DNA of 64,000 nt from positions 186,001 to 250,000 of the forward strand of contig NZ_JNZY01000002.1 of assembly GCF_000717655.1 (NCBI RefSeq). The letters run 5' to 3'. The translations under genes and the position numbers were made by a program. Source of the stretch: Streptomyces katrae (lineage in GTDB: Bacteria > Actinomycetota > Actinomycetes > Streptomycetales > Streptomycetaceae). Below the pieces are notes generated by a model. It did no database searches. It saw only the letters and a program-made list of their open reading frames with translations, and had not been told where the DNA came from. This document shows positions 7,055-15,925 of the stretch, piece by piece; positions within the stretch are counted from its first letter, which is position 1, and each line of letters opens with the position of its first letter.

Positions 7055-9154
7055 TCACTTCGGGGGGACCGCCCGGTGCCAGGTGGTGCGGGCCGGGTGG
7101 GCCGGGTCCGGGGTGGCCGGTGGGGTCGTGGTGATGTGGAGTTCGGCGTCCAGGCCCAGGACCGCCGTCGTCGTCGCGCCCGCCGGTTCGAGGATGCCGG
7201 CCGGGGCGCCGGCGAAGAGCATCTTCGACTCCGTCCATGCGGGCGGGCCGCCGAGGCCCGTCGTACTGACCGTGCCCGTGTCCGCGCGGCCCGACAGCAG
7301 GCGGCCCGCGACGCCGACCGCGCCGTAGCCCGCCCGGCCCCCGGCCTCCGAGACGCTGGAGACCTGCGGCTTGCCGGAGCCCGCCGTGACCAGGGCCGTA
7401 CGCACGACCCCCGAGTCGGGACGGCGGAAGTAGAGCCGGATGCCCGCGCCCTCCGGCGCCGCCGACAGCGGGACCGTGGTGGCCGGCAGGCCCGTCGGGA
7501 AGGGTCCCTCGAGAGGGGCCCCCGGCGCCGGCTGGGTCCAGGCCAGGACCGACGTGGTGGTGGTCGCGTAGACCTGGCGCCGCCCGGCGGCGTCGACGGC
7601 CGTCACGGGGTCGCTCTGCAGGTCCTCGCCGCCCAGGCGCTGCCAGGGGCCGAAGGCGCCGCTCGGCTGCTGTTCGCGGGCGCGCAGCGTGCGGCGGGAG
7701 TCGCGGACGTAGACGGCCAGCCGGCCGTCCGGGGTCACGGCCGCCGAGGGCGCGCTGATGGAGGAGGTGCCCTCCTCGTCGGCCCCCTCGGGGGTGCCGA
7801 GCGACTGCCACGGTCCGAACGGGCCGTCCGGCGCGGACTGGACGGCGTACACGATCTCGCGCCGGTAGTCCGCGGGCCCCGGGCCGAAGCTCGTACGGGT
7901 GGCGAGGACTGCCGTGCGGCCGTCGGGGAGGCGGGCCGTGCTCGCGCCCGGGTCGATGCCGGTGCCCGGGAGCAGGACCGGGCCGGTCCAGCCGGCCGGG
8001 CCGTCCTGCCTGGTCCAGACGGCCATCTGTCCGTCCAGGGCGGCGAAGGCGTAGAGCCGGCCGGGGGCGCCCGCCACCAGCCACGAGGTGGTGTCGGCGC
8101 GGGCGTAGCGCAGCGACTGGGCCCAGTTGCGTCCGGTGGGGCTGCTCGCGACCTTGCGGTCGCCGCAACCGGAGGGGCTGCCGCAGTAGTTCTGGTGGTC
8201 GTGCCAGGCGTACGTCTTGAGGAAGTTGATCTTCGTCTCGGCCGTCTGCGGGTCCAGCGCGTGCGGGAGGGTGCCGTTGTGGTAGCCGAGGTAGTTCTGC
8301 ACCGAGAACCGCGGACGGTCGCCGACCTGGGCGGCGTACGCGGACGTGGCGGCCTGCACGAAGCGGGCGCCGTACATGTGGTCCTGGTGGTCGGTGTACT
8401 TGCCGGTGTCGTGGTACCGGCCCGGCGTCGGGTCCTGCATGCGTATCGTCGTCGGCTTGTAGACCCCGAGCAGCCCGGCTATCGCCTGTATCACCTGGTC
8501 CTTGGTGTACGTGTACGGCTGCTTGACCGGGCTTCCGGAGGACAGCTGCGCGCCGAGCGCGGGTATCTTGCCGTGCCACAGGCCGCGCAGGCTGTCCGGG
8601 TTCTCCGCGGTGGGGTTGCGGGCCTCGCGCAACTGCAGCCAGACCAGGTTGACCTGCGGCCGGGCGATCAGCACGTCGAGCTCGGCCTGGCCGCCGCCCG
8701 CGGTGGGTATGACCGTGCGCTTCCACGCGCCGGAGCGGTCCCCGGTGGCCATCTGGGCGTACGCGGCGCGGATGCCGTTCTGCCGCGCCTCCGCGTAGTG
8801 GGCGCGGTCGGCGGGCTGCTCCGGGTCCTTGGCGCCGGCGCCGTTGGCCTCGTTGCGGCCGTCGGCCTCGCCGGAGGTCAGGTAGACGGTGGTGAGTTGG
8901 AGTCCGGCCGTCAGCGACCGGCTGAGGTCCGGGTTCATGAAGAACAGGTCGTCGTCGGGGTGGGCGACGACCTGGACGACCGATCCGGACGTGACGCTCG
9001 CCGGGAGCGCGACGGCACGGGACCCGGTGCCCTGTTCCTGGGTGGCCTCGGCCGACGTCTGCTGGCCGGTGGCGACGGCGAGCACGCCAGTGGCACCGAC
9101 GGTGAGTACGGGAAGGAGGGCCGCGAGGAGGAAACGGCGACGGGGAATCGGCAT
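7055..9154 (-). CDS. secreted PIG-L family deacetylase with C-terminal propeller-like region
   Basis: 699 residues. A signal peptide with a twin-Arg-like start (MPIPRRRFLLAALLPVLTVG) precedes the PIG-L/LmbE fold. The metal-binding AHPDDD is at residues 64-69 and a second motif, TDHQDHMYG, is near residue 245. Family members are zinc N-deacetylases acting on GlcNAc-type substrates. From about residue 330 to the end there are repeated blades with TSWLVAG, VAVDAAGRR and similar units, suggesting a sialidase/propeller-like carbohydrate-binding region. The gene is a tandem paralogue of the next one. AAGG lies about 8 nt before the ATG. Cell-envelope glycan deacetylation is inferred. Confidence 0.85.
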   Translation of the reverse strand: MPIPRRRFLLAALLPVLTVGATGVLAVATGQQTSAEATQEQGTGSRAVALPASVTSGSVVQVVAHPDDDLFFMNPDLSRSLTAGLQLTTVYLTSGEADGRNEANGAGAKDPEQPADRAHYAEARQNGIRAAYAQMATGDRSGAWKRTVIPTAGGGQAELDVLIARPQVNLVWLQLREARNPTAENPDSLRGLWHGKIPALGAQLSSGSPVKQPYTYTKDQVIQAIAGLLGVYKPTTIRMQDPTPGRYHDTGKYTDHQDHMYGARFVQAATSAYAAQVGDRPRFSVQNYLGYHNGTLPHALDPQTAETKINFLKTYAWHDHQNYCGSPSGCGDRKVASSPTGRNWAQSLRYARADTTSWLVAGAPGRLYAFAALDGQMAVWTRQDGPAGWTGPVLLPGTGIDPGASTARLPDGRTAVLATRTSFGPGPADYRREIVYAVQSAPDGPFGPWQSLGTPEGADEEGTSSISAPSAAVTPDGRLAVYVRDSRRTLRAREQQPSGAFGPWQRLGGEDLQSDPVTAVDAAGRRQVYATTTTSVLAWTQPAPGAPLEGPFPTGLPATTVPLSAAPEGAGIRLYFRRPDSGVVRTALVTAGSGKPQVSSVSEAGGRAGYGAVGVAGRLLSGRADTGTVSTTGLGGPPAWTESKMLFAGAPAGILEPAGATTTAVLGLDAELHITTTPPATPDPAHPARTTWHRAVPPK

Positions 9155-9361
9155 CGGTCACGCCTTGGGGTCGTTCCGGGCGGGAAGAACGGCAGTTCAG
9201 TCAGCTCAGTCAGTGAGAGGCCAAATCGGGTGACTTGGTTCACCGTTGTGCGCGATGACTCGTGCTTTCCGAAAACGACCGGATGCGATTGTGGCGTGTG
9301 AGCTTCTGATCCGCGCATGTGCCCGGGATGTGGACGCACTTGGTCCGCCGGCGGAGGATCC

Positions 9362-12300
9362 TCAGCGGCCCGTGTTCCGCGGACCCACCGGAAGCCACGG
9401 CGCCAGGTGCGCGTTCGCGTCGTCCGCCGAAGACGTCACGTACAGCCGCGCGTCGAGCCCCACCACCGCCAGGCTGACCGTGTTCCTGCCGGTCGTCGTG
9501 GACGAGGGCGCCCCGACGAACATCAGCGGCGACCGCTCCCACGGCCGCCCCGACCCGAGGTCCGAGCCCAGCTGACCGCCCGCCGAACGCCCGGCCAGTA
9601 CGTGCCCGCTCGCCGCCACCGAGCCGAAGCCCTGGAGCCCGCCGAGGTCGGTGAGGTGGTTCACCTTCAGTCCACCGTCGCCCGTCACCAGGGCGGTACG
9701 GACGTTGCCCGAGCCCGGCTTGCGGAACCACAGCCGCACCCCGCCCTCGCGCCCCTCCGCGGTGAGCGGCAGCGTCGTGTCCGGCAGCCCCGTGGGCGTG
9801 GCCGGGCCCAGCGGCGCGCCCGGCTTCGGCTGCGCCCAGCCCAGCACCGACTTGGCGGTGGCCGCGAACACCATGCGCCGCCCGGCGCCGTCCATGGCCG
9901 TGACCGGCGTGCCGTGCAGGTCGGCGCCCCCGTACGGGGACCACGGGCCCCAGGTGCCGTTCGCGAGCTGCACCCGCCCGCGCAGGGTGGACGCGCCGTC
10001 GCGGACGTACGCCGCCAACTGGCCGGTGCCGTCGACCGAGACGGCGGGGGCGCTGATGTCGGAGGTCCAGTTCTCGTCGGCGCCCTCGGGCGTGCCCAGC
10101 GACTGCCAGTCCCCGAACTCCTCGGAACCGGGGCCCTTCTGGACGACGTACCCGACCTCGCGCCGGTAGTCCGTGGGCCGCGAGCCGAAGGAGGTGCGGG
10201 TGCCGAAGGCGGCGATCCGCCCGTCCGGCAGGGTGACGGTGGAGATGCCCGGGTCCATGCCGGTGCCGGGCAGCAGGCGCGGACCGCTCCAGGCGCCGAT
10301 CGGGCCGGACCGGTGCCAGACCGCGACCTGGCCGTCGAGCACCTTGAAGGCCCACAGGCCGTGCTCCTTGTCGGAGGTCAGCCAGGAAGTGCCGGTGCCG
10401 CGGGCGTAGTTGACGGTCGAGGTCCAGCCGTTGCCGGCGGGATGGTCGGCCACCTTGAGATCGCCGCAGCCGGCGTCGCTGCCGCAGTGGTTCTGCCGGT
10501 CCAGCCAGGCGTAGGTGTCCAGGATGTCCAGCTTCGCCTTGGCCTCGTCCGGGTCCAGTGCGCTGGGCAGGGAGCCGTTGGAGTAGCCGAGGTAGTTCTG
10601 CACCGCGAAGTGCGGGCGGTTCGCGGGGGCGACGTCCTTCGCGTACGCGGCCAGGGCGGCCTGCGCGAAGCGGGCTCCGTAGAAGTGGTCCTGGTGATCG
10701 GCGTACCGCTTGTCGGGGAACCGGCCGGGGGTGGGGTCCTGGGCGCGGACCGTGGTCGGCTTGTACTGCTCCAGGATTCCGGCGACGGTCTGGACGAGCT
10801 GCTCCTTGGAGTACGAGAACCGCTGCTTGACCGGGGTGCCGGAGGAGAGCTGGGCGCCGAGCGCGGATATCTTGCCGTCCCACAGGCCGTGGAGGCTGTC
10901 GGGGGTGCTGTCGTAGACGGTGCCGGCCTCGCGCAGCTGCAGCCAGACGAGGTTGACCTCGGGCTTGGCGACGAGGACGTCGACCTCGGCGTGGCCGCCG
11001 CCCTTGGTGGGGACGGCGGTGCGCTTCCAGGCGCTGCTGCGGTCGCCGGTGGCCATCTTGGCGTAGGCGGCGCGGATGCCGTTCTGGCGGGCCTCGGCGT
11101 AGGCCGGCTTGTTGGGCGGGGTGGAGGCCTGCTTGCCTTCGGTGGCGTTGATGCCGTCCGCCTCGCCGGCGGTGAGGTAGACGGTGGTGACGGGGTGGCC
11201 GGCGGCTATGGAGTACCGCAGGTCCGGGTTCATGAAGTACAGGTCGTCGTCGGGGTGGGCGACGATCTGCAGCACCCGGCCGGGGTCGGGCGCGTCGGCA
11301 GCGGCCGCGGGGGCCGGCGTCCGGTCGGCGATGCCGCCGCGCGCCTCGCCGGCGCGCAGCACGAACACGCCGCAGGCGACGATGGCGGCACAGAGCCCCA
11401 CCCCCTTGACGACCCGCCGCCCACGCCGTTGCCCGCGAGCTCCCGAGGCTCCGGCGCCGCCGCCGGCACGGCGGGAGCCGCGGCCGCTGCCCGAGCCGGA
11501 GCCGGCTGCGTCGGCGGTACGGGAACGCCGTGCGGTCCGGCGGTTGCCGGGTGCCGGGGGTTCGGCGTTGCCGGTACGGCGGGCGGCCCGCCCGGCGGGC
11601 TGGTCGGCGAGGGCCCCGGCCGCCGCGCCCGCGGGGCCGGTGCCCCGCGAGCGGCGGCGTCCGCCGGGCAGCCCGGAGCGGCCGTCGCCGGGGTCGGCGT
11701 CGGCCGGGTGGCCGGTGGCTGCGTCGGCGGGGTCGGCGGTACGGGAACGCCGGGCGGCTCGGCGGTTGCCGGAAGCGGGCGGCTCGTCGGTGCCGGAACG
11801 GCGCGCAGCGCGTCCGGTGGGTCGGGCGTCGGCGGTGGCGGCGCCGGGCGCGGCATGCGGGACCGGGCCGTCCCAGCTCTCGGCCTCGCCGGCGGCGGGT
11901 ATGCCGGGTCCCGGATGCGCGTACGCGCCGTCCCCGCCGGGGCGGCCCGTGGCCCCGGACGGATGGCCGTGCCCCGCAGCTTCGGGCCCCGCCGGGCCGG
12001 GACGGCCGGACCAGGCCTCGGCCGAACCCGCCGGGCCGGGGTGCCCGCCGGGGGCCGGCCGCCAGTCGGCATGCAGCGGCGAGCCGCCCTGCCGGGCTCC
12101 GCTGCCGAGCGCGGCGGACGGTACGTCAGATCCGGCTGCGCCGGCCGGAACCCGCGACGGCTCCCAACTCGGCCCGCCCGGCTGGGCGCGTGACGGGTCC
12201 CAGCCGGGGCCGCCTGCATGCGGCTGCGCGGGATCCCGAGCCGGGCCGCCCGTCTGCGGCTGCCCATACTGCGGCGCCACCAGGTGCTCGGCCGGTCCCG

Positions 12301-12601
12301 CCGACAGGTGCCACGACGGGTCCCCGAACGGTTGCGCCGACGGGTCCCACGACGGTCCGCCCGGGCCGGGCTGTGACGGGTCCGCGGCCGGTCCTGCCGA
12401 CGGGTCCCACGGCTGTCCGCCCGGCCAGGGCTGCGGCGACGGGTTCGGGCCCGGTCCGGCCGGCGGGAGCCAGGCCTGTCCCGCCGGTGGGCCCCAGGCC
12501 GGGCCCCCCGGGCCCCACGAGCCGCTGACCTGCCCCGGGTCCGGCGACGGGCCCGTCTCGTGGGGATGCCAGGGGCCCGGGGCCGGGGGTCCGTCGGGCA
12601 T
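9362..12601 (-). CDS. membrane-anchored PIG-L deacetylase with long proline-rich cytoplasmic tail
   Basis: 1079 residues from the ATG at 12601, preceded by GAAGGAC. The first 390 or so residues are low-complexity Pro/Gly/Ala/Arg sequence with repeated units such as [15 protein letters not shown] and GNRRTARRSRTADAA. One transmembrane helix (about 393-415) places the rest outside the cell. The PIG-L motif AHPDDD is near residue 447 and ADHQDHFYG is near 630, followed by the same propeller-like region as the downstream paralogue. It is thus a type II membrane version of that enzyme. The Pro-rich tail may bind cytoskeletal or signalling partners, which is speculation. An in-frame ATG further upstream (12730) is less likely. 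Confidence 0.8.
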   Translation of the reverse strand: MPDGPPAPGPWHPHETGPSPDPGQVSGSWGPGGPAWGPPAGQAWLPPAGPGPNPSPQPWPGGQPWDPSAGPAADPSQPGPGGPSWDPSAQPFGDPSWHLSAGPAEHLVAPQYGQPQTGGPARDPAQPHAGGPGWDPSRAQPGGPSWEPSRVPAGAAGSDVPSAALGSGARQGGSPLHADWRPAPGGHPGPAGSAEAWSGRPGPAGPEAAGHGHPSGATGRPGGDGAYAHPGPGIPAAGEAESWDGPVPHAAPGAATADARPTGRAARRSGTDEPPASGNRRAARRSRTADPADAATGHPADADPGDGRSGLPGGRRRSRGTGPAGAAAGALADQPAGRAARRTGNAEPPAPGNRRTARRSRTADAAGSGSGSGRGSRRAGGGAGASGARGQRRGRRVVKGVGLCAAIVACGVFVLRAGEARGGIADRTPAPAAAADAPDPGRVLQIVAHPDDDLYFMNPDLRYSIAAGHPVTTVYLTAGEADGINATEGKQASTPPNKPAYAEARQNGIRAAYAKMATGDRSSAWKRTAVPTKGGGHAEVDVLVAKPEVNLVWLQLREAGTVYDSTPDSLHGLWDGKISALGAQLSSGTPVKQRFSYSKEQLVQTVAGILEQYKPTTVRAQDPTPGRFPDKRYADHQDHFYGARFAQAALAAYAKDVAPANRPHFAVQNYLGYSNGSLPSALDPDEAKAKLDILDTYAWLDRQNHCGSDAGCGDLKVADHPAGNGWTSTVNYARGTGTSWLTSDKEHGLWAFKVLDGQVAVWHRSGPIGAWSGPRLLPGTGMDPGISTVTLPDGRIAAFGTRTSFGSRPTDYRREVGYVVQKGPGSEEFGDWQSLGTPEGADENWTSDISAPAVSVDGTGQLAAYVRDGASTLRGRVQLANGTWGPWSPYGGADLHGTPVTAMDGAGRRMVFAATAKSVLGWAQPKPGAPLGPATPTGLPDTTLPLTAEGREGGVRLWFRKPGSGNVRTALVTGDGGLKVNHLTDLGGLQGFGSVAASGHVLAGRSAGGQLGSDLGSGRPWERSPLMFVGAPSSTTTGRNTVSLAVVGLDARLYVTSSADDANAHLAPWLPVGPRNTGR

Positions 12602-12666
12602 GCGGGTCCTTCGGGGCGGGTTGGGCGGGTCGGGCGGGGAGCGGGTCCGACGGAGGGGCAAGTAAG

Positions 12667-12711
12667 CGGAAGGTACGTTCCGCATAAGTATTCGGATAAT
12701 CCGATAATCCG
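12667..12711. promoter_or_regulatory. AT-rich dyads and tandem 8-mer between divergent PIG-L gene and glnE
   Basis: In this otherwise GC-rich chromosome the stretch contains a dyad with arms GCGGAA/TTCCGC (12667-12684) and CGGAT-A-ATCCG (12694-12704). The 8-mer GATAATCC occurs twice in tandem at 12696-12711. It lies upstream of both divergent genes and probably holds promoter and operator elements. No regulator is identified. Confidence 0.45.
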
Positions 12712-12818
12712 CCCCATGATACGGGTCCACCCACGCCGGTGAGTCGAACGCCTGCTCCGGCTAGGCTCCTTCCAGGCAGGCTTGGGCAGTGGCGGCGACG
12801 TACGCGGGAGGCGGCGGG

Positions 12819-15806
12819 ATGACAGTCCCGGGACGCAGGAGCAGCACCTTCATCCGGCTGCTGCGCAGCGGCTTCACCGACCCCTCGGCCGCGGCCCGGC
12901 TGCTCGACTCCGACGCGCTGGCCTCCGTACGCACCGACCCGGTGCTCCTCGACGCCCTCGGGGCCACCGCCGATCCCGACCTCGCCCTCCTCGGGCTCGT
13001 CCGGCTCGCCGAGGCGCAGAGCGACGACGAACGGCCCGTGCTCCTCGACACCCTCGTCAGCGCCAAACCGCTGCGCGACCGCCTCCTCGGCGTACTCGGC
13101 GCGTCCGAGGCGCTCGCCGACCACCTCGCCCGCCACCCCCGCGACTGGCACGCGCTCGTCACGTACGAGGCAGCCGATCTGCACCCCGGCCTCGCCGAGT
13201 TCGAGCAGGGGCTCGCCCCGGCCCACGACCCCATCGCCCTGCGCGTGGCCTACCGCCGCTGCCTGCTCTCCATCGCCGCCCGCGACGTCTGCGGCACCAT
13301 CGACGTCGCCCAGACCGCCGCCGAGCTCGCCGACCTCGCCACCGCGACCCTCCGCGCCGCCCTGCGGATCGCGTCCGCGGCCGCCCCCGACGACGCCGCC
13401 GCCTGCCGGCTCGCCGTCATCGCCATGGGCAAGTGCGGCGGCAACGAGCTGAACTACGTCTCCGACGTCGACGTCATCTTCGTGGGGGAGGCACCGAGCG
13501 GCGCCGACGAGGGCAAGGCCGTCCAGGCCGCCACCCGCCTCGCCTCCCACCTCATGCGGATCTGCTCCGAGACCACCATCGAGGGCACCATCTGGCCCGT
13601 CGACGCCAATCTGCGCCCCGAGGGCCGCAACGGCCCCCTCGTCCGCACCCTCGCCTCCCACCTCGCCTACTACCAGCGCTGGGCCAAGACCTGGGAGTTC
13701 CAGGCCCTGCTCAAGGCCCGCGCCGTGGCCGGCGACCGGGACCTCGGCGCCCAGTACATCGACGCCATAACGCCCCTCGTCTGGCAGGCCGCCGAACGCG
13801 AGAACTTCGTCGCCGACGTCCAGAAGATGCGCCGCCGCGTCGTCGACAACATCCCCGCCTCCCAGGTCGACCGCGAGCTCAAGCTCGGCCCCGGCGGCCT
13901 GCGCGACGTCGAGTTCGCCGTCCAGCTGCTCCAGCTCGTCCACGGCCGCAGCGACGCCGGCCTGCACTCCGGCACCACCCTCGACGCCCTGCACGCCCTC
14001 GCCGCCGGCGGCTACGTCGGCCGCACCGACGCAGCCCAGCTGAACGACGCGTACCGCTTCCTGCGCGCCATGGAACACCGCATCCAGCTCTACCGGCTGC
14101 GCCGCACCCACCTCGTCCCCGAGGACGAGGCCGACCTGCGCCGCCTCGGCCGCTCCCTCGGCCTGCGCACCGAACCCGTTGCCGAGCTCAACAAGGCGTG
14201 GCGCCGGCACGCCTCCGTGGTCCGGCGCCTGCACGAGAAGCTCTTCTACCGGCCGCTGCTCGACGCCGTCGCCCAGCTCGCCCCCGGCGAGACCCGGCTC
14301 TCCCCGCGCGCCGCCGGCCAGCGTCTCGAAGCCCTCGGATACGCCGACCCGGCCTCGGCCCTGCGCCACCTCGAGGCCCTCGCCTCCGGCGTCACGCGCA
14401 AGGCCGCCATCCAGCGCACCCTGCTCCCCGTCATGCTCGGCTGGTTCGCCGACTCCGCCGACCCGGACGCCGGCCTGCTGAACTTCCGCAAGGTCTCCGA
14501 CGCCCTCGGCAAGACCCCCTGGTACCTGCGCCTGCTCCGCGACGAGGGCGCCGCCGCCGAGAACCTGGCCCGCGTCCTGTCTGCCGGCCGGCTCGCCCCC
14601 GACCTGCTGATGCGCGCTCCCGAGGCCGTCGCCCTGCTCGGCGACCCCGAAGGGCTGCAGCCCCGTACGCCCGAGGCCCTGGAGCAGGAGGTGCTCGCCG
14701 CCGTCGGCCGCGCCGACAGCGCCGAAGTCGGCGTGGCCGCCGCCCGCGGGGTCCGCCGCCGCGAGCTGTTCCGCACCGCCGCCGCCGACATCATCGGCTC
14801 GTACGGTACGGAGGACAGCCCGGCCGAGGAGGACCCCGGCGCCCTCGTCGACCGGGTCGGCAACGCCGTCTCCGACCTCACCGGCGCCACCGTCGCCGGA
14901 GCCCTGCGCGCCGCCGTCCGCGGCCACTGGGGGGAGACCCTCCCGACCCGCTTCGCGATCATCGGCGTCGGCCGCTTCGGCGGCCACGAGCTCGGCTACG
15001 GATCCGACGCCGACGTCCTGTTCGTCCACGAACCCCGCGAGGGCGTCGACGAACAGGAAGCCGCGAAGGCCGCCCAGACCGTCATCGCCGAGATGCGCAG
15101 GCTGCTCCAACTCCCCACCGCCGACCCGCCGCTGCTCATCGACGCCGACCTGCGCCCCGAGGGCCGCTCCGGCCCGCTCGTACGCACCCTGGCCTCGTAC
15201 GCCGCGTACTACCGGCGCTGGTCCCTGACCTGGGAGAGCCAAGCCCTGCTGCGCGCCGAGCCGGTCGCGGGCGACGCCGAGCTCGGCGCCCGCTTCATCG
15301 AGCTGATCGACCCGCTGCGCTACCCGGCGGACGGCCTCGGCGAGGACGCGGTCCGCGAGATCCGCCGCCTGAAGGCCCGCATGGAGTCGGAGCGCCTCCC
15401 GCGCGGCGCCGACCCCACGCTCCACACCAAGCTCGGCCGCGGCGGTCTCAGCGACGTCGAGTGGACCGTGCAGCTGATCCAGATGCAGCACGCCTGGTCG
15501 GAACCCGGCCTGCGTACCACGCGGACCCGCGAGGCCCTGGCCGCCGCCCATGCGGCCGGGCTGATCCCGGCCGAGGAGGCGCAGATCCTCGACGAGGCCT
15601 GGGTGCTCGCCACCCGCGTCCGCAACGCGGTGATGCTGGTCCGCGGCCGGGCCGGGGACACCTTCCCGTCGGAGGCCCGCGAACTGGCCGCCGTCGGCCG
15701 CTACCTCGGCTACGCGGAGGGCACGGCCGGCGAGCTGCTCGACGACTACCGCCGCATCACGCGCCGGGCGCGGGCGGTGGTGGACGACCTGTTCTACGGG
15801 GCCTGA
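12819..15806 (+). CDS. glnE: bifunctional glutamine synthetase adenylyltransferase/deadenylase
   Basis: 995 residues, normal for GlnE. It adenylylates and deadenylylates GSI to tune ammonia assimilation. Two nucleotidyltransferase domains are evident: GGNELNYVSDVDVIF near residue 207 and GGHELGYGSDADVLF near residue 720. Each is followed by the LRPEGRxGPLVRTL segment and a helical GlnD-UR_UTase-like domain (KLGPGGLRDVEF, KLGRGGLSDVEW). The internal duplication is complete, so both activities should be present. The ATG at 12819 has GGAGG 7 nt upstream and begins TVPGRRSSTF as in relatives. Its usual substrate, GSI, is not in the window. It ends at a convergent hairpin. Confidence 0.95.
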   Translation: MTVPGRRSSTFIRLLRSGFTDPSAAARLLDSDALASVRTDPVLLDALGATADPDLALLGLVRLAEAQSDDERPVLLDTLVSAKPLRDRLLGVLGASEALADHLARHPRDWHALVTYEAADLHPGLAEFEQGLAPAHDPIALRVAYRRCLLSIAARDVCGTIDVAQTAAELADLATATLRAALRIASAAAPDDAAACRLAVIAMGKCGGNELNYVSDVDVIFVGEAPSGADEGKAVQAATRLASHLMRICSETTIEGTIWPVDANLRPEGRNGPLVRTLASHLAYYQRWAKTWEFQALLKARAVAGDRDLGAQYIDAITPLVWQAAERENFVADVQKMRRRVVDNIPASQVDRELKLGPGGLRDVEFAVQLLQLVHGRSDAGLHSGTTLDALHALAAGGYVGRTDAAQLNDAYRFLRAMEHRIQLYRLRRTHLVPEDEADLRRLGRSLGLRTEPVAELNKAWRRHASVVRRLHEKLFYRPLLDAVAQLAPGETRLSPRAAGQRLEALGYADPASALRHLEALASGVTRKAAIQRTLLPVMLGWFADSADPDAGLLNFRKVSDALGKTPWYLRLLRDEGAAAENLARVLSAGRLAPDLLMRAPEAVALLGDPEGLQPRTPEALEQEVLAAVGRADSAEVGVAAARGVRRRELFRTAAADIIGSYGTEDSPAEEDPGALVDRVGNAVSDLTGATVAGALRAAVRGHWGETLPTRFAIIGVGRFGGHELGYGSDADVLFVHEPREGVDEQEAAKAAQTVIAEMRRLLQLPTADPPLLIDADLRPEGRSGPLVRTLASYAAYYRRWSLTWESQALLRAEPVAGDAELGARFIELIDPLRYPADGLGEDAVREIRRLKARMESERLPRGADPTLHTKLGRGGLSDVEWTVQLIQMQHAWSEPGLRTTRTREALAAAHAAGLIPAEEAQILDEAWVLATRVRNAVMLVRGRAGDTFPSEARELAAVGRYLGYAEGTAGELLDDYRRITRRARAVVDDLFYGA

Positions 15807-15824
15807 GCGGTCCGGGACCCCGGC

Positions 15825-15857
15825 GGCGGCCCGGCGCACGCACGCCGGGAGGCCGCC
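15825..15857. terminator. hairpin between convergent glnE and lipase-like gene
   Basis: A GC-rich stem with a small bulge: a 7-bp outer block (GGCGGCC) and a 5-bp inner block (CGGCG) around a 6-nt loop. It is placed just after the glnE stop. A second perfect dyad (GATGACG-CTG-CGTCATC, 15914-15930) overlaps the stop of the opposite gene. Confidence 0.5.
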
Positions 15858-15925
15858 CGCCCGGCGCAGAGAGATCCGGGGCGGGCGGCGGGATCACCGG
15901 TTGGATCAGTGGTGATGACGCTGCG

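Noticed and set aside
12126..15839. Long open frame on the minus strand across glnE
   Set aside because: It is an antisense shadow of high-GC coding sequence. glnE has complete catalytic motifs and a good start on the plus strand.
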